Source: CAZQFV01 sp964613665 (GTDB taxonomy: Bacteria > Chloroflexota > Chloroflexia > DTKN01). From it: DNA of 43,768 nucleotides. This document shows positions 25,001 through 32,285 of the stretch, in pieces. Every line of letters begins with the position of its first letter. The first letter of the stretch is position 1. Below the pieces are notes generated by a model that saw only the letters and a list, made by a program, of their open reading frames with translations, ran no database searches and was not told where the DNA came from. A program made the position numbers and the translations under genes. The stretch is taken from the NCBI GenBank assembly GCA_964613665.1, contig CAZTIG010000040.1, positions 1 to 43,768 on the forward strand, written 5' to 3'.

Positions 25001-28000
25001 ATCCACGAGACCGACCTGCCGGGGTACCTCTCCACCAACGCCGTCCCCGGCCCGGGGATGACGCGGCTGGACGCCAACACCCTGCGTATCGACAGCCCTG
25101 TCTCCGGCACCGTCTACGCCGGCGGCGACTTTGGCGACATCCTGGCCAGCGCGGCGATCACCATCAGCGGCATGGTCTGGGACGACAACGGCGCCGGCGG
25201 GGGCGGGCTGGCCAACGGGCTGCCCGACGGCAGCGAGCCCGGGCTGGCCGGGGCGGAGGTGCGGCTCAGCAGCGGCCTGAGCCAGACGACCGCCGCCGGC
25301 GGCGCCTTCCTGCTCCACGCTCCCGCGGGACAGGCCATCACCGTGACCGAGGTCAACCCGCCCGGCTATGCCTCCACCAACGCCATCCCGGGCAATGCGG
25401 CCAGCAAATGGGACAATGACACCCTGGTGGTTGCGGCCCTGGCTGGCGGCAGCACGTCGGCCGGCAACCTCTTTGGCGATGTCCTGGCCGGCAGCGTCGC
25501 CGTGATCACCGGCACCGTCTACGACGACAGCAACGAGAACGCCCTGCTCGACGGGGGCGAGCTCGGCCTGGCCGGCCTGGTGGTGACCCTGGAGATCAGC
25601 GGCGGCAGTGCCATCGCCGTGCGCACCGACGCCGCCGGGCATTACCAGCTGGCCATGGCCCCCGGGCAGATGGCCCGCCTGATGTCGAGCGGTCCGGGGG
25701 GCAGCTACTACCCCACGACGCCCGAGAGCCTGGTGATCCAGCCTCCTGCAGCGGGCCTCTACCCGGGCAACGACTTTGGCTATAGCGACGACAGCGATGC
25801 CGCCGTGATCTATGGTACGGTCTATGACGACATCGACGGCGACGGCCAGCAGAGCCCCCCGGAGCTCGGGCTGCCGGGCGTGCTGCTCGCCCTGTCCAAC
25901 GGCATGACCACGACGACGGATGCCAACGGTTGCTACACCTTCGCGCTGTCCGAGACCGGCCCCTTCCAGGTGGAGGAGAGCGATCCGCCTGACTACCACT
26001 CGACCACGCCCAACGTGGTGCAGGTGGACGTGCAGATAGGCCACAGCTACGAGGTCAACTTTGGCGACCGCGCCGACGACCGCCCCGAGTCGTCCTTCTT
26101 CGGCACGGTCTTTGACGACCAGAACGTCAACGGCGCCTGGGACTCGGCCGAGCCGGCCCTGGCCGGCGTCACCGTCACGATCAGCACGATCGGCGGCACA
26201 CCGGTGCCGGCGGTCGTATCCACCAACGGCTGGGGCCAGTACACCTTCCTGATCGAGGTGGCCGGGACCTACACCGTCAGCGAGAGCGACCCGCCCGGGT
26301 ACCTCTCCACGAACGCCATCCCCGGCGACCCGGCCGTCGTCAAGCTGGACAACAACACCCTGCGGGCGACGGTGGCCGTGTCCCCGGGCATGGACCTGGG
26401 CAACAACCTCTTTGGCGACGTGCAGTCGAGCCAGGCCATCACGGTCAGTGGCTACGTCTGGGATGACAACGGCGCCGGTGGGGGCCAGGCCGGCGACGGC
26501 CAGGAGAACGGCCTCGAGCCGCGGCTGGCCGGCGCGACCATCCAGCTCAGCAGCGGCCTGAGCCAGACAACCGCCGCGGACGGGGGCTTTTCGCTCCACG
26601 CCCCGCCGGGCCAGGCCGTCACCCTCAGCGAGACCAACCCGCCGGGCTATGTCTCGACCAACGCCATCCCCGGCCCCCAGGCCACCAAGGTGGACAACGA
26701 CACCCTCCTCGTGAACGCGCTGCCCGGGGGCGGGGTCGCCGCGGACAACCGCTTCGGCGACGTCCAGCCGGCCGACGTGGGCATCGCCAAGTGGGCCTGG
26801 CCGGGCACGGTCCTGGCCGGCGAGACGCTGACCTACACCCTGGTGTTCAGCAACAGCGCTCCCTTCTATGCCCAGGACGCCTATATCACCGACACCCTGC
26901 CGGGCGGGGTGGTCTTGGGCGGCGTGGTCAGCCAGCCGGCCGGCCTCAGCGGCCCCGGCCAGGCCGGCCCCTTCCTCACCTGGTACACGCCGACCCTGGC
27001 CGCCGGCGCCGCGGGCACCATCGTCTTTACCGCGACGGTCGATCCCGCTGTCCCCAACGGGACCATCCTGACCAACAGCGTGCAGATCCACAGCAACATG
27101 CCGGACACCAACCCGGCCAACGACCAGGACGAGGTGGCGACGTACGTGGGCGCCGCGGCCGACCTGGCCGTGGCCAAGGCCGATCAGCCGGACCCGGTCG
27201 CGGCCGGCGCGGTGCTGACCTACACGCTGACCTGGGCCAACCACGGCGTGTCGGCGGCCCTGGACGTCTACATCAGCGACACGCTGCCCCTCAGCGTCAC
27301 CTTCGGCGGCGTGGCGCAAGAGGAACCCGCGCTGCCGAGCTTCTCCCGCGATGGCCTTTACCTCACCTGGTACACGCCGACCCTGGCCGCTGGGGCCGCG
27401 GGCACCATCGTCTTCACCGTGACGGTGGATCCCGCCGCCAGCGGAACGATCACCAACAGCGTGGCCATCACCGGCAGCGTTTTCGACCCGCTGCCCGGCA
27501 ACAACGCCGATGAGGAGCCCACCGCCATCGCTGCGCCGGACCAGGCCACGCTCCACGGCTACGTCTATCACGACGCCGACGGCGACGGCGCCCGCGACCC
27601 GGGCGAGGCCGGCCTGCCGGACATCCTCGTCGCCATGGACGGGACCTTCACGAGCACCACCGACGCCAGCGGGTACTACTACTTCCTGACCACGATCGCG
27701 GGCTGGCACCGCCTGGTCGAGACCGACCCGCCCGGCTACACCTCCACGACGCCCAACGAGGTCGACGTGAACGTGGAGCTGGGCAACAGCTACCAGGTGG
27801 ACTTTGGCGACGCGCCGATCACCTCGACCTTTGCCACTATCCAAGGCACCGTCTTCGCCGACCTCGACGGCGACGGGCTGTGGGATCCCACGGAGGGCGG
27901 CCTGGCCAACGTCACCGTCACCCTGGACGCCGCGGTGGCGACGACCACCGACCTCTCCGGCAGCTACAGCTTCTCCACGTCCGTGCCGGGGACGCACACC

Positions 28001-28990
28001 GTCGTCGAGACCGACCCGCCCGGCTACACCTCCACCACGCCGAACGAGGTGACCGTGGACGTGGCCCTGGGCCAGAGCTACGAGGTCAACTTTGGCGACA
28101 TGCCGCCCTGCACCTGCCCGCCGGACGGCTACGAGGAGGACGACCTGCCCTCGCTGGCGGCTGCCCTGCTGGTCGGGGAGGCCCAGACGCACGACTTTTG
28201 CGACGACGCCGGCGACTGGGTCACCTTCACCGCCGAGGTCGGCGACCTCTACACCCTGACGACCTCGGCCTGGGGGCAGCGGGCCGACACCATCCTGGAG
28301 CTCTACGGTCGGGATGGCACGACGCTGCTGGCGGCCAACGACGACTGCGCCGGCAGCACCGACTACTCCTCGTGCCTCTCCTGGCGGGCCCCGGCCAGCG
28401 GCGTGTACTATGTGCGGCTGGCCAACCGGGCCGGCCTGGAGGGCTGCCAGACCGGGTACGACCTGGCCGTCGCGCGACTGGACTGGAGCTACGTGTACCT
28501 CCCCAGCATCCACAGGGACGCTGGCTCCGGTCTCGGCGGCCTGCCCGAGGCCGAGGTGTCGCCCACCGGGGTGATCAGCCACACCTGTCCCGACGCCTAC
28601 GAGCCGGACGACACGTGGGAGTTGGCCCGGCCGGGCGTCTCCGGCGTCGTGCGGACGCACTCCCTGGACAGCGACCCCGTCCACTATGCCGCCGACAAGG
28701 ACTGGATCCAGTTCGACCTGAGGTCCCAGAGGACCGTCACCTTCACCGTCCTGCAAGTCACCGGGACCCAGACGCTGCTGGAGCTGTATGACGGGAATGG
28801 CCAGGCGCTCGACGTGACCGGCACGACGCAGCTGGCCTGGACAGCGCTGCAGCCCGGCCGGTACTACCTGGCCGTGAGCCCGATCGCCCCAGGCGGCTAC
28901 GGCTGTGCGGACGAGTTCGGGTACCGCCTGCTCATGGAGGCCGAGCCGACCTTCAGGGTCTACCTTCCGGTGGTGAGCAGGGGCCTGTAG
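22025..28990 (+). CDS. Giant secreted protein: DUF11-like, SdrD-B-like and PPC domains, YLPLV tag
   Basis: A 2,321-aa protein with a long Arg-rich signal sequence (hydrophobic core about 37-52). After an N-terminal region come three DUF11-like repeats (about 358-740; LTYTLRITNSGSLTATGLVISDVLP). Eight SdrD-B/Cna-B-like domains start near 742, 836, 935, 1044, 1158, 1259, 1355 and 1471 (GTVYDDIDGDG, LAGVTV, ESDPPGY). Two more DUF11-like repeats (1584, 1711), two more SdrD-B domains (1840, 1935) and two pre-peptidase C-terminal domains (about 2028-2155 and 2188-2310) follow. After the first PPC lies an internal YVYLPSIHR; the protein ends FRVYLPVVSRGL. The acidic DxDxDG loops suggest calcium binding. 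There is no LPXTG. It is likely a stalk-like surface or matrix protein. Own promoter at 21774, hairpin at 29001. Confidence 0.8.
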   Translation: MQRVQQVHDAARRQHARPRAAARWRAVRPGRLNLLAAVLILALAFPNAGLAEPAPADQASAAMPPGLDPLSATVQPAVLAGEAPPYAPEQETTLELRIISSPWAVLDHNDPGGGSGPAPNVFVVEAVVTNTGPTTATEVVVTLDYNEDPVNGWVLVPGENSVRTQDELAPGAAYHAYWFARYSTVIGASHLYTISAAAANASPVATSDNSYGNPEPGKTVKTGAYVSAANSGIVQTSANVVVGVAFTVTVDYQLGSNPLSGIFSPVGNPDFDPGAYRLLSSQLRFYNAGQTWQLIVPERLYHPSLPAQADFAEATYTFIAVQPTASRLCPYAGVDYGSQQKYDNDFCTGDTIIPITGTVTFAMDKAVSALQVQQGQVLTYTIRLTNSGTLPLSYVWVWDEVNSAQVSIITPSIQPPSDPDETTAERVAWYVGTVPPATVANFSFAVLVDGQGQDLAAGTALVNHAFVGVNPGSLAPYPALTDTVTTTLLAPTVAVSKSDGRTAAQPGETLTYTLRITNSGSLTATGLVISDVLPAEVVYVTATAIPPETSRAGQTLVWNNLGPIAANGGTVLITLPVAVGDYVPEGTVLTDTLKVRYTNPAGHPYTPQIAVDTTTVQAPVLAIAKSDYPDPVLSGNLITYTLRYTNSGSAAADGLVISDVVPLSTTFASCSGGLACAMQGGVVSWTVGTLPAGGQGTVCFSVQVSATLPTGTLIRNTDYGLRANHHPFVAGPLVTTLVNRNAGFIEGYAFVDSDGDGIYEGEPGLPGVTVTLYAATVPVTTTDGNGYYRFRVEAQEAVSVAAALPAGYFRTTPGVVLLYNHLGQTQTIPFGYAPLTSTFGVLYGTVYDDLDHDAQQQLGEPGLAGVAVASAQAWPITATTDTYGHYTLRFTSSGAVTLSETNPPFYVSTTPDTVHTTATVGSSGPSPIDFGDFLGIHVTGLVFEDLNVNGARDGGEGGLAGVTVAVDGQSGTTAGDGTYGLFLALGDDDPVWIHETDLPGYLSTNAVPGPGMTRLDANTLRIDSPVSGTVYAGGDFGDILASAAITISGMVWDDNGAGGGGLANGLPDGSEPGLAGAEVRLSSGLSQTTAAGGAFLLHAPAGQAITVTEVNPPGYASTNAIPGNAASKWDNDTLVVAALAGGSTSAGNLFGDVLAGSVAVITGTVYDDSNENALLDGGELGLAGLVVTLEISGGSAIAVRTDAAGHYQLAMAPGQMARLMSSGPGGSYYPTTPESLVIQPPAAGLYPGNDFGYSDDSDAAVIYGTVYDDIDGDGQQSPPELGLPGVLLALSNGMTTTTDANGCYTFALSETGPFQVEESDPPDYHSTTPNVVQVDVQIGHSYEVNFGDRADDRPESSFFGTVFDDQNVNGAWDSAEPALAGVTVTISTIGGTPVPAVVSTNGWGQYTFLIEVAGTYTVSESDPPGYLSTNAIPGDPAVVKLDNNTLRATVAVSPGMDLGNNLFGDVQSSQAITVSGYVWDDNGAGGGQAGDGQENGLEPRLAGATIQLSSGLSQTTAADGGFSLHAPPGQAVTLSETNPPGYVSTNAIPGPQATKVDNDTLLVNALPGGGVAADNRFGDVQPADVGIAKWAWPGTVLAGETLTYTLVFSNSAPFYAQDAYITDTLPGGVVLGGVVSQPAGLSGPGQAGPFLTWYTPTLAAGAAGTIVFTATVDPAVPNGTILTNSVQIHSNMPDTNPANDQDEVATYVGAAADLAVAKADQPDPVAAGAVLTYTLTWANHGVSAALDVYISDTLPLSVTFGGVAQEEPALPSFSRDGLYLTWYTPTLAAGAAGTIVFTVTVDPAASGTITNSVAITGSVFDPLPGNNADEEPTAIAAPDQATLHGYVYHDADGDGARDPGEAGLPDILVAMDGTFTSTTDASGYYYFLTTIAGWHRLVETDPPGYTSTTPNEVDVNVELGNSYQVDFGDAPITSTFATIQGTVFADLDGDGLWDPTEGGLANVTVTLDAAVATTTDLSGSYSFSTSVPGTHTVVETDPPGYTSTTPNEVTVDVALGQSYEVNFGDMPPCTCPPDGYEEDDLPSLAAALLVGEAQTHDFCDDAGDWVTFTAEVGDLYTLTTSAWGQRADTILELYGRDGTTLLAANDDCAGSTDYSSCLSWRAPASGVYYVRLANRAGLEGCQTGYDLAVARLDWSYVYLPSIHRDAGSGLGGLPEAEVSPTGVISHTCPDAYEPDDTWELARPGVSGVVRTHSLDSDPVHYAADKDWIQFDLRSQRTVTFTVLQVTGTQTLLELYDGNGQALDVTGTTQLAWTALQPGRYYLAVSPIAPGGYGCADEFGYRLLMEAEPTFRVYLPVVSRGL

Positions 28991-29000
28991 GGGGATACCT

Positions 29001-29068
29001 CCGGCAGGGGCGACCGGCTCGCAAGAGCGGGGGTAACCCCGCCCCCACAAGCCGGTCGCCCCTGCCGG
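29001..29068. repeat. Nested palindrome, GGGCGACCGG family, copy 2
   Basis: CCGGCAGGGGCGACCGGCT (29001-29019) pairs perfectly with 29050-29068; inside it GCGGGG-GTAA-CCCCGC makes a second hairpin. It shares its core with the palindrome at 5972-6009. It begins 11 bp after the stop of the giant gene, so it may also serve as its terminator. The remaining stretch to 29480 holds a possible tag relic (29089-29117), an extended -10 and no gene. Confidence 0.7.
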
Positions 29069-29088
29069 CTTCCCTGGCATCCTACCTG

Positions 29089-29117
29089 CCGGTCCTCCAG
29101 CACCAGCGGCAGGTACA
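29089..29117 (-). pseudogene. Possible relic of a YLPLV-tagged gene end
   Basis: On the minus strand this stretch reads VYLPLVLEDR, a perfect match to the C-terminal tag of the secreted proteins here, but the frame is closed by TGA just upstream and runs past the tag without a prompt stop. It could be the last trace of a deleted convergent gene. A chance match in ten residues is possible. Confidence 0.3.
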
Positions 29118-29306
29118 CTCCCCCTCATGAGGGCTCCCCACAGGACGACTATGCCGGATCCGCCCGTGGTTGGCAACACGTTTCTCCAGCGTGGCGGCAT
29201 ATTCCCACGCAGGATCCGTGCGGCCCAGGCGGGCCGCTCTGCCGGCGGGCAAGTGGCCGCGACTGCCGCGGAAAGCTCGCGCGCGCCGGCGGCCCGGGCG
29301 CCGTTG

Positions 29307-29315
29307 TGGTATAAT
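29307..29315 (+). promoter_or_regulatory. Extended -10 TGG-TATAAT upstream of the histidine kinase
   Basis: A perfect TATAAT with TGG directly before it and no recognisable -35. It is the likely promoter of the kinase gene, leaving a leader of roughly 160 nt. Confidence 0.5.
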
Positions 29316-29480
29316 GGCAGCCAGGCAAGCGCCGCCTTCTTGGACGTCTCGTGGCGCAGCCGCATATCAGCCCGGCATCTTGGCTCGCCGGGCTATCGCC
29401 GGCAGCGGCCCGCGCCGCCCGTGCCATGTCGAGATCGGCCCTTCACAGCTTCCTGATCACCATGACCCGGAGAGCCTGCC

Positions 29481-31241
29481 GTGCAGTACTTGCTCTTTGT
29501 CGTCCTGGCGCCGATCGCCGCCGCAATCACCGTCGGTATCGCCATCTACGCTTGGCGCCACCGCCACGTGGCCGCCGCGACGTTGCTGTGCTGGTGTGCG
29601 CTCGTCATCACCGGCTGGCTGATCTGCAACACGATCGAGCTGCTGTACCCCAGCGAAGCGGGCACCATCTTCTGGGCCCGCCTCACCTATCTCTTCATCG
29701 CCCTTGCCCCGGTGGCCTGGCTGGCCTTTGCCCTCGACTACACCGGCCGGCACCGCTGGTTGGATCTCCGGCGGCTCTGGCTCCTCGGCGTTCTGCCGGC
29801 GGCGTTCTTCGTCCTGACGCTGACGAACGACCTGCATCACCTGGTCTGGGTAGAACACAGCTTTCATCCCGAGTGGGGCCTCTTCCCCCTGCGGGTCGAT
29901 AGCTACGGCCCCTGGTTCTGGGTCCAGGTCATCTACAACTACTCCCTCGTAGTGCTCGGCGCGATCCTGATCGGGCAGGCCTACCTGCGGTCGCACCGCC
30001 CGTACCGTCAACAGACCCTCTGGGCCATTGCCGGAGCCGCCGTGCCCCTGCTCTTCAACCTGGCCTACATCCTCCGCCTCGTCCCGGGGCTCCGCAAGGA
30101 CTTTTCCCCGCTGGTCTGGGCCCTGGGGGGCCTGGCCTTTGCCGTGGCCATCTTTCGCCATCGCCTGCTCGACCTGGCGCCCATCGCCCGCCAGGTCCTG
30201 GTGGACCGCATGGCCGACGGCTTGGTGGTGCTGGACGCGCACGACCGCATCATCGACCTCAACCCGGCGGCCCAGGCCATCGTCGGGGCGTCGCCCGACC
30301 AAGTCCTCGGCAGCCCCATCGCCGCGGCCTGGGGCGCATGGGGTAGCCTGCCCGACACGGCGCTCGAGACCTCGGATGTGCCGCTGGAGCTCGGTTGGGC
30401 GCGAGAGGGCCGCATGTGCCACTATGACGTGCGCATCTCGCCCCTGGCCGACCGGCGCGGTCGCCGCACCGGTCGGCTGATCATCCTGCGCGATATCACC
30501 CGCCACAAGGAGGCAGATGAGGCCCTACAGCGTTCCAACCTCGAGCTCCAGGCCCGCAACGCCGACCTGGACGCCTTTGCCCAGACCGTGGCCCACGACG
30601 TCAAGGGGCCGCTCTCGATCGTGGCCGGCCACGCCGAGATGCTGTTGGAATACGACAAGGAGCTGCCGGAGGACCTGCGCGCCCAGTTCCTGCGCACCAT
30701 GGAGGAGGGCGCCAGGAAGGCGGCCAGCATCGTGACGGAACTGCTCCTGCTGGCCAGCGTGCGGCGGGGCGTGGAGGTCCATCTCGAGGTGCTGGACATG
30801 GCCGCCGTCGTGGCCGAGGCCCTCAAGCGGCTGGCCGGCCAGGTCGAGGAGCGCAAGGCCGAGGTCATCGCCCCGGAGGAGTGGCCCAATGCCCAGGGCT
30901 ATGCGCCATGGGTGGAGGAGGTCTGGGTCAACTATGTGAGCAACGCCATCCAGTACGGTGGCATACCGCCGCGGGTGGAGCTGGGGGCCAGGGAGCAGGA
31001 GGATGGGACCGTCCGCTTCTGGGTGCGCGACAACGGGGCCGGCCTCACGGCGGAGGAGCAGCCCCTGTTGTTCCGGCCGTTCACGCAGTTGGGCCAGCTG
31101 CGCGTCACGGGCCATGGCCTGGGCCTCTGGATCGTCCGGCGGATCGTGGAAAAGATGGGCGGGCAGGCGGGCGTGGAGAGCACGGGAGTGCCCGGCGAAG
31201 GCTGCACCTTCAGCTTCGTGCTGCCGGGCGTTGGGCCGTAG
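29481..31241 (+). CDS. Membrane histidine kinase (7TM N-terminus, PAS, HisKA, HATPase)
   Basis: A 586-aa sensor kinase with GTG start. Residues 1-225 form about seven transmembrane helices of the kinase-associated 7TM type (LFIALAPVAWLAFALDYTGRHRW). A PAS domain follows (about 236-350; MADGLVVLDAHDRIIDLNPAAQAIVG). The phospho-acceptor is His372 in TVAHDVKGPLSIVAGHAEML. The ATPase has its N box at NYVSNAIQYG (Asn488), DNGAG (517-521) and GHGLGLWIVRRI. No response regulator gene is adjacent, so the partner is elsewhere; the ligand is unknown. It lies alone between the giant surface protein and a ClbS-like gene. Confidence 0.85.
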   Translation: MQYLLFVVLAPIAAAITVGIAIYAWRHRHVAAATLLCWCALVITGWLICNTIELLYPSEAGTIFWARLTYLFIALAPVAWLAFALDYTGRHRWLDLRRLWLLGVLPAAFFVLTLTNDLHHLVWVEHSFHPEWGLFPLRVDSYGPWFWVQVIYNYSLVVLGAILIGQAYLRSHRPYRQQTLWAIAGAAVPLLFNLAYILRLVPGLRKDFSPLVWALGGLAFAVAIFRHRLLDLAPIARQVLVDRMADGLVVLDAHDRIIDLNPAAQAIVGASPDQVLGSPIAAAWGAWGSLPDTALETSDVPLELGWAREGRMCHYDVRISPLADRRGRRTGRLIILRDITRHKEADEALQRSNLELQARNADLDAFAQTVAHDVKGPLSIVAGHAEMLLEYDKELPEDLRAQFLRTMEEGARKAASIVTELLLLASVRRGVEVHLEVLDMAAVVAEALKRLAGQVEERKAEVIAPEEWPNAQGYAPWVEEVWVNYVSNAIQYGGIPPRVELGAREQEDGTVRFWVRDNGAGLTAEEQPLLFRPFTQLGQLRVTGHGLGLWIVRRIVEKMGGQAGVESTGVPGEGCTFSFVLPGVGP

Positions 31242-31252
31242 GCGCTCCTGCC

Positions 31253-31456
31253 CTATGGCGTGGGCGCGACGTTGTCCACGCTCAGGGTGAAGGTGGCGTG
31301 CACCCCGTTGACGTCCGCCGTGTCGGTGCCGGCCGGCAGGCCGTAGGCGTCCAGGACGACGGTCTGCTCAAAGAGCACCAGCACCTGGGTGCAGATGGCG
31401 TCGGCCAGCCGCGCCGTGGTGATCTTTACCGAGAAGGTCCTGTTGTACAGGTCCTT
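31253..31456 (-). pseudogene. C-terminal remnant of a secreted beta-sandwich protein
   Basis: The minus strand reads DLYNRTFSVKITTARLADAI, CTQVLVLFEQTVVLDAYG and LPAGTDTADVNGVHATFTLSVDN, then stops. The phrase LPAGT.T.DVNGV.ATFTL is typical of an Ig-like C-terminal domain of secreted proteins in this phylum. The upstream part of the gene is missing: the frame runs antisense into the ClbS-like gene without a proper start. It lies tail-to-tail with the kinase gene. I regard it as a truncated gene. Confidence 0.5.
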
Positions 31457-31473
31457 CCCCTGGGGTGAACAAC

Positions 31474-31977
31474 ATGGACGAACCGATGACCAAAGCGCGC
31501 CTGCTGGAGCAGATCGACCGGGAGTGGCAGGCACTCCAGGCCATCCTGGCGCAGGTCCCGCCCGAGTGGATGGTCGAGCCGGGGGTGCACGGCTCCTGGT
31601 CGGTCAAGGACATCATGGCGCACATCGCCGTGTGGCAGCAGCGCATGGTCGGGTGGATGGAGGTAACGCTGCGCGGCGAGGAGCCCCAGATACTGCCGCC
31701 GGGCCTGACGTGGGACAACCTGGACGAGTGGAACGAGCGCACCTACCAGGAGAACCGTGGCCGGCCGCTGGAGGATGTCCGGGCCCACCTGCAGCGCTCC
31801 TACGAGCAGGCCCGCCGGATCGCTGCGGCCGCCCCCGAGGCAGACCTGCTGGCCCCGCGGCGTTTCCCCTGGCGGAAAGAGAACCCACTGTGGTACCTGG
31901 TCGCCGCCAACACCTGCTGGCACTATGCCGAGCACGCCCAGGCCATCCGGGAGTGGCTGAAGCGGCTAAGCGTGTGA
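31474..31977 (+). CDS. ClbS/DfsB-like (DUF1706) four-helix protein
   Basis: A 167-aa protein with the features of the DinB-related ClbS/DfsB family: TKARLLEQIDREWQALQAIL, then the signature GSWSVKDIMAHIAVWQQRMVGW, WNERTYQENRG and a C-terminal helix NTCWHYAEHAQAIREWLK. ClbS protects colibactin producers by opening the toxin's cyclopropane ring; most family members have no known substrate, and no toxin genes are visible here. The ATG at 31474 is preferred over the GTG at 31465 because GGGGTGA lies at a good distance before it. No signal peptide. Confidence 0.75.
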   Translation: MDEPMTKARLLEQIDREWQALQAILAQVPPEWMVEPGVHGSWSVKDIMAHIAVWQQRMVGWMEVTLRGEEPQILPPGLTWDNLDEWNERTYQENRGRPLEDVRAHLQRSYEQARRIAAAAPEADLLAPRRFPWRKENPLWYLVAANTCWHYAEHAQAIREWLKRLSV

Positions 31978-32244
31978 GCCCGCTCTTCCCCCCAGGCCCG
32001 CTGGGCGCCCTGCTCAACCGCCTGGCACCCTCAGCGAGGCCGGCAGTTCGAGCAGCATCGTGATGCGCGGCGCGTCGAGCGCGGTTGCCGTCCCGGCGCG
32101 GTCCAGCAGCAGCGCGGCCATGCCCACGGCCAGCGGGCCGGCGACGTCTCAGCGCGGGGGCGTCGCCGAAAGAGGCAGTCCCCGCCGCTGACGTGCAGCT
32201 TCTCCAGGGCAAGGGTCGGCGCGGCCGGCTTGCGCCAAGAGAGA
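31978..32244. other. Gene-poor stretch with a possible protein remnant
   Basis: Between the ClbS-like gene and the protease terminator there is no intact gene. On the minus strand at about 32021-32149 a frame reads AGPLAVGMAALLLDRAGTA and ITMLLELPASLRVPGG before a stop. It looks like the end of a real protein but is closed by a TGA just upstream. I cannot name the family. Confidence 0.3.
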
Positions 32245-32272
32245 GGAGGGGCGCAGCGCACTGCGCCCCTCC
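32245..32272 (-). terminator. Terminator of the cysteine protease gene
   Basis: GGAGGGGCGCAG and its exact complement form a 12-bp stem with a 4-nt loop (CGCA), 13 bp beyond the protease stop. On the minus strand a pyrimidine-rich tail (TCTCTCTT) follows. Confidence 0.7.
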
Positions 32273-32285
32273 CCCAGGATATGCG

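Noticed and set aside
21671..29365. A 2,564-codon open frame on the minus strand, antisense to the giant secreted protein
   Set aside because: Its translation is a monotonous Gly/Ala/Val/Arg/Asp/His mix with no signal peptide or recognisable domain, while the plus strand has clear domains, a promoter and a ribosome site. Long antisense frames are expected at this GC content and codon use.
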